Positions 61,523 to 64,000 of a stretch of DNA of 64,000 nt are shown one piece after another; position 1 is the stretch's first letter, and each line of letters begins with the position of its first letter. The DNA comes from Streptomyces sp. NRRL S-350 (GTDB taxonomy: Bacteria; Actinomycetota; Actinomycetes; Streptomycetales; Streptomycetaceae). The stretch covers positions 62,001 to 126,000 of the forward strand of contig NZ_JOHO01000015.1 of assembly GCF_000719705.1 (NCBI RefSeq), written 5' to 3'. Made by a program: the position numbers and the translations under genes. The notes beneath the pieces were generated by a model. The model worked only from the letters and a program-made list of their open reading frames with translations, was not told the DNA's origin and did not search any database.

Positions 61523-63256
61523 CTACCGCCGTCGGCCCGCCGCCAGCAGCTCGGACACCGTGGCGAGCTTCACCCGGGGCCGCCCCTCGGCCACGCCCCG
61601 CTCGCGTTCCGCCCGGTCCACCGCCCGCAGCTCCTTCAACCCGACCGCGTCCGGCCGCCGCTGCCGCACCAGCCGTTCGAAGTCCTTGCGGCCCGCACCC
61701 GGCCCCGGTACGGGCAGCGCGCGGGCAGTCGCGTCGTCCAGCAGCGCCTCGACGGTCTCGCGCGCGCAGGCCCGGTTGGCGCCGATCCCGCCGGACGGCC
61801 CGCGCTTGGCCCACCCGACCACGTACGTTCCCGGCAGCGGCTGCCCGGTCGCCGGGTCGACGACCCGCCCGCCCCGGTGTGCGACCGTCCCCGCCCGCTC
61901 GTCGAAGGGGAGGCCGGGTACCGGCACGCCCCGGTGGCCGATGGAGCGGACCACAAGTCCGGCCCGCAGCACGTCCCTCTGGCCGGTGGTCTCGGCCCGC
62001 TCCCCGTCCACGAGCGTGGTCCGCTCGACGGTCACGGCCTCGACCCGCCCGTCCCCGGAGACCTCGACCGGCGCCGACAGGAAGCGCAGCACGATCCGCC
62101 GCCCCGGCGCGGGTTCGGCGCTGCCGTCGTACGGGACCAGCGGCAGTCCGGCGAGCAACGCGCCCCGCGCGTCCGCCCCCACGAGCGAAGCGGCCACCGG
62201 GAGTGCCCCTGGGTCCGGGTCCGCGTCCGCCCCCGCCCCCGCGGCCGAAGCCGCCGCCTCGATCGCCGCCCGCACCTCCGGATGGTCCTCGACCACCACG
62301 TCCACGCCCGGCAGTTGCCGCAGCGCCAGGAACTCCGCCCTGGTCCATGCCGCCTGGTCGGGGCCGCGCCGGGCGAGCAGCACGACCTCCCGCACCCGGC
62401 TGCGGCGCAGCGCGGCGAGGGCGTGGTCGGCGATGTCGGTGGTGGCGAGCCGGTCGGGGTCGGTGAGCAGGATGCGGGCGATGTCGACGGCGACGTTGCC
62501 GTTGCCGACGACGACCACGCGCTCCGCCGAGAGCTCCACGGCGTCGGCCGGGACGGTCGGGTCGGCGTTGTACCAGCCGACGAAGGCGGTGGCGGGCAGG
62601 CTGCCCGGCAGGTCCTCGCCGGGGATGCCGAGGCGGCGGTCGGCGGCCGCGCCGACGGCGTACACCACGGCGTGGTGGTGGGCGGCGAGTTCCGGGTGGG
62701 TGAGGTGGGTGCCGATCTCCACGTTGAGGTGCATCCGCAGCCGGGGGTCGTGGAAGACGCTCGCGAAGCTGTCGGCGATCCGTTTGGTGGACTGGTGGTC
62801 GGGGGCGACGCCGTGGCGCAGCAGGCCGCCGGTGACCGGCAGCCGGTCGATCATGGTGATCTCGGCGCTGGTGCTGCGCAGCAGTTCCTGCGCGGTGTAC
62901 CCGGCGGAGGGCCCGGTGCCGACGACGGCGATCCGCAGGACGCCGTGCTCGCCGGGCAGGCTGCGCGGGAAGCTGGGCCGGCCCCAGGCGTGGTCGTTGG
63001 GGTGGTCGCGGAACCAGTCGCGGTTGAGGTCGCCGAAGACGGTGTCGGGCCCGCGCAGCCGGTCGACGGGGAACACCGCGTCCACCGGGCAGGCGTCCGC
63101 GCAGGCACCGCAGTCGATGCACGCCTGCGGGTCGACGTACAGCATGTCGGTGGTGCCGAACTCCGGTTCGTCCGGGGTCGGGTGGATGCAGTTGACCGGG
63201 CAGACGGACACGCACGAGGCGTCGTTGCAGCAGGTCTGGGTGATCGCGTAGGCCAT
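61523..63256 (-). CDS. fprB: Ferredoxin-ferredoxin/NADP reductase fusion (FprB type)
   Basis: A 577-aa electron-transfer flavoprotein. The N-terminal ferredoxin (1-75) has two cluster motifs: TQTCCNDASCVSVCPVNC and CIDCGACADACPVDAV (Cys46, 49, 52, 56). The remainder is an adrenodoxin-reductase-like FAD/NADP enzyme. The FAD motif is VVGTGPSAGYTAQEL near 112, the NADP motif VVVVGNGNVAVDIARIL near 245, and VGWAKRGPSGGIGANR is near the C-terminus. The arrangement equals mycobacterial FprB. It would shuttle electrons between NADP(H) and ferredoxins, P450s or other oxygenases. ATG 63256 has a weak ribosome site. The AurF-like gene lies upstream on the same strand (87-bp gap), a possible redox client. 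Confidence 0.92.
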   Translation of the reverse strand: MAYAITQTCCNDASCVSVCPVNCIHPTPDEPEFGTTDMLYVDPQACIDCGACADACPVDAVFPVDRLRGPDTVFGDLNRDWFRDHPNDHAWGRPSFPRSLPGEHGVLRIAVVGTGPSAGYTAQELLRSTSAEITMIDRLPVTGGLLRHGVAPDHQSTKRIADSFASVFHDPRLRMHLNVEIGTHLTHPELAAHHHAVVYAVGAAADRRLGIPGEDLPGSLPATAFVGWYNADPTVPADAVELSAERVVVVGNGNVAVDIARILLTDPDRLATTDIADHALAALRRSRVREVVLLARRGPDQAAWTRAEFLALRQLPGVDVVVEDHPEVRAAIEAAASAAGAGADADPDPGALPVAASLVGADARGALLAGLPLVPYDGSAEPAPGRRIVLRFLSAPVEVSGDGRVEAVTVERTTLVDGERAETTGQRDVLRAGLVVRSIGHRGVPVPGLPFDERAGTVAHRGGRVVDPATGQPLPGTYVVGWAKRGPSGGIGANRACARETVEALLDDATARALPVPGPGAGRKDFERLVRQRRPDAVGLKELRAVDRAERERGVAEGRPRVKLATVSELLAAGRRR

Positions 63257-63343
63257 GGCCGGAGTGGGTCCTCGCTGTGTCCGGTGTCCGATGGGTCGCC
63301 AGGGTGGTCGGACCGGGCTCCTCGGAGCCGGTCCGCCCGCCGG

Positions 63344-64000
63344 TCAGAGCATGTGCACGCGGCGGTAGACGGCGGCGGAGCGGCTGGTGAGCAGCCCGGT
63401 CTCGGCGAGGAAGGCCATCAGGTGCCGGGAGCTGGTGCGCATCATCGCCTTGCGGTGCTCGCTGGCCCGCGCCTCGGCGAGCGCCCGTTGCACGTCGAGC
63501 CCGGCGGCCTTGTACACGCCGGGGTGGACCATGCTGCTGACGATGACGTACGCGCCCACGGCGATGCCGGTGGCCGAGGCGCGGCGGCGGGCCGGGCCGG
63601 CGTGGCGCATCCGTTCGCGGATCGCCTGCCGGGCGAACTTCATGTGCCGTGACTCCTCGACCACGTGGATGCGGGAGGTGCCGCGGACGATCTCCAGCAC
63701 GTTCTCGCCGCGCATCCAGTCGCGCTGCATGACGTCGAGGACCTCTTCGGCCACCAGGATGCCGCCGTAGGCGAGTTCGCCTTTGGCGAGGGCCTTGAAG
63801 GCGCGTCCGGCCTGGGCGATCACCTTGTTCGGGCGGTAGGCGGGGACGCCCATCTTCTCGCAGGCCCGGGCGAACATGATCGAGTGGCGGCACTCGTCGG
63901 CGATCTCGGTGAGGGCGAACCGGAACTCGGCGCCGGCGGGGTCCTTGAGGTACTGGTCGCGCAGCACCATCTGCTGGAGGATCATCTCGAACCAGATTCC
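63344..64000 (-). CDS. AurF-like diiron oxygenase, C-terminal part
   Basis: The last 218 codons of a gene whose start lies beyond the right edge; the frame is open through 64000. The helical diiron carboxylate motifs visible are EIADECRHSIMFARACE (ExxH) and EESRHMKFARQAIRERM (ExxH), with additional Glu in GGILVAEEVLDVMQRDW. This fits the p-aminobenzoate N-oxygenase AurF-like (DUF3066) group of diiron proteins. A following hydrophobic segment (TGIAVGAYVIVSSMVHPGVY) is usual in the family. The substrate is unknown. It lies upstream of fprB on the same strand, which might supply electrons. Confidence 0.85.
   Translation of the reverse strand, partial: GIWFEMILQQMVLRDQYLKDPAGAEFRFALTEIADECRHSIMFARACEKMGVPAYRPNKVIAQAGRAFKALAKGELAYGGILVAEEVLDVMQRDWMRGENVLEIVRGTSRIHVVEESRHMKFARQAIRERMRHAGPARRRASATGIAVGAYVIVSSMVHPGVYKAAGLDVQRALAEARASEHRKAMMRTSSRHLMAFLAETGLLTSRSAAVYRRVHML

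Overview
The window is very GC-rich actinomycete chromosome, almost certainly from the Streptomyces/Kitasatospora group. The evidence is third-position G/C bias, many GTG starts, the csn chitosan-oligosaccharide operon, a pSAM2-type integrative element, and conserved neighbours (dxs, pepN, malQ, an HNH protein, MscS). No rRNA, tRNA, CRISPR array or large biosynthetic cluster is visible.

Layout. 1-3.9 kb: start of a GT39-like membrane glycosyltransferase, dxs (MEP pathway) and a ROK regulator. 4.3-11.6 kb: a membrane-anchored PQQ-type beta-propeller protein, aminopeptidase N, a tiny membrane protein and 4-alpha-glucanotransferase (malQ). 11.6-29.5 kb is an accessory island. Its left part (about 12.26-16.9 kb) is an AICE remnant: a GntR regulator broken by three frameshifts, a small ORF, a DUF2637 membrane protein with a TTA codon, a RepSA-like initiator, a tiny excisionase and a tyrosine integrase. 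No TraB/FtsK translocase is present. Its right part is a polymorphic toxin locus: a 2.45-kDa-residue-scale (2452 aa) secreted RHS/YD-repeat protein with a HINT autoprocessing domain and a C-terminal tip carrying HAE and CPTC motifs of the deaminase fold, followed by a translationally coupled, AT-richer immunity candidate. A secreted LamG/ricin-B protein is transcribed divergently.

29.9-43.5 kb: a secreted GH84-like beta-N-acetylglucosaminidase, an HNH protein, an MscS channel, and the csnR-csnEFG-csnH-csnK operon (ROK repressor, ABC importer, GH4 glycosidase, sugar kinase) with a GGAAAGTTTCC operator upstream. 43.6-52.8 kb: a lipoprotein, a secreted HEYSE-motif protein, a two-component system divergent from an ABC transporter, a tyrosine phosphatase divergent from a GntR/UTRA regulator across a perfect 16-bp palindrome, and a PucR-like regulator. 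53.0-60.7 kb: a YqiJ/NfeD-like membrane protein, a flotillin and a giant AAA+ ATPase, in one operon. 60.9-64 kb: a small protein with a Gly/Pro/Ser repeat tail, an FprB-type ferredoxin-reductase fusion and the 3' part of an AurF-like diiron protein gene, all on the minus strand.

Functionally, the core parts cover isoprenoid precursor supply, glycogen/maltodextrin and amino-sugar metabolism, and envelope maintenance. The accessory island adds horizontal transfer and interbacterial competition. The most interesting locus is the deaminase-tipped RHS toxin with its unrecognised immunity protein (16.9-24.9 kb), followed by the flotillin/AAA+ trio.
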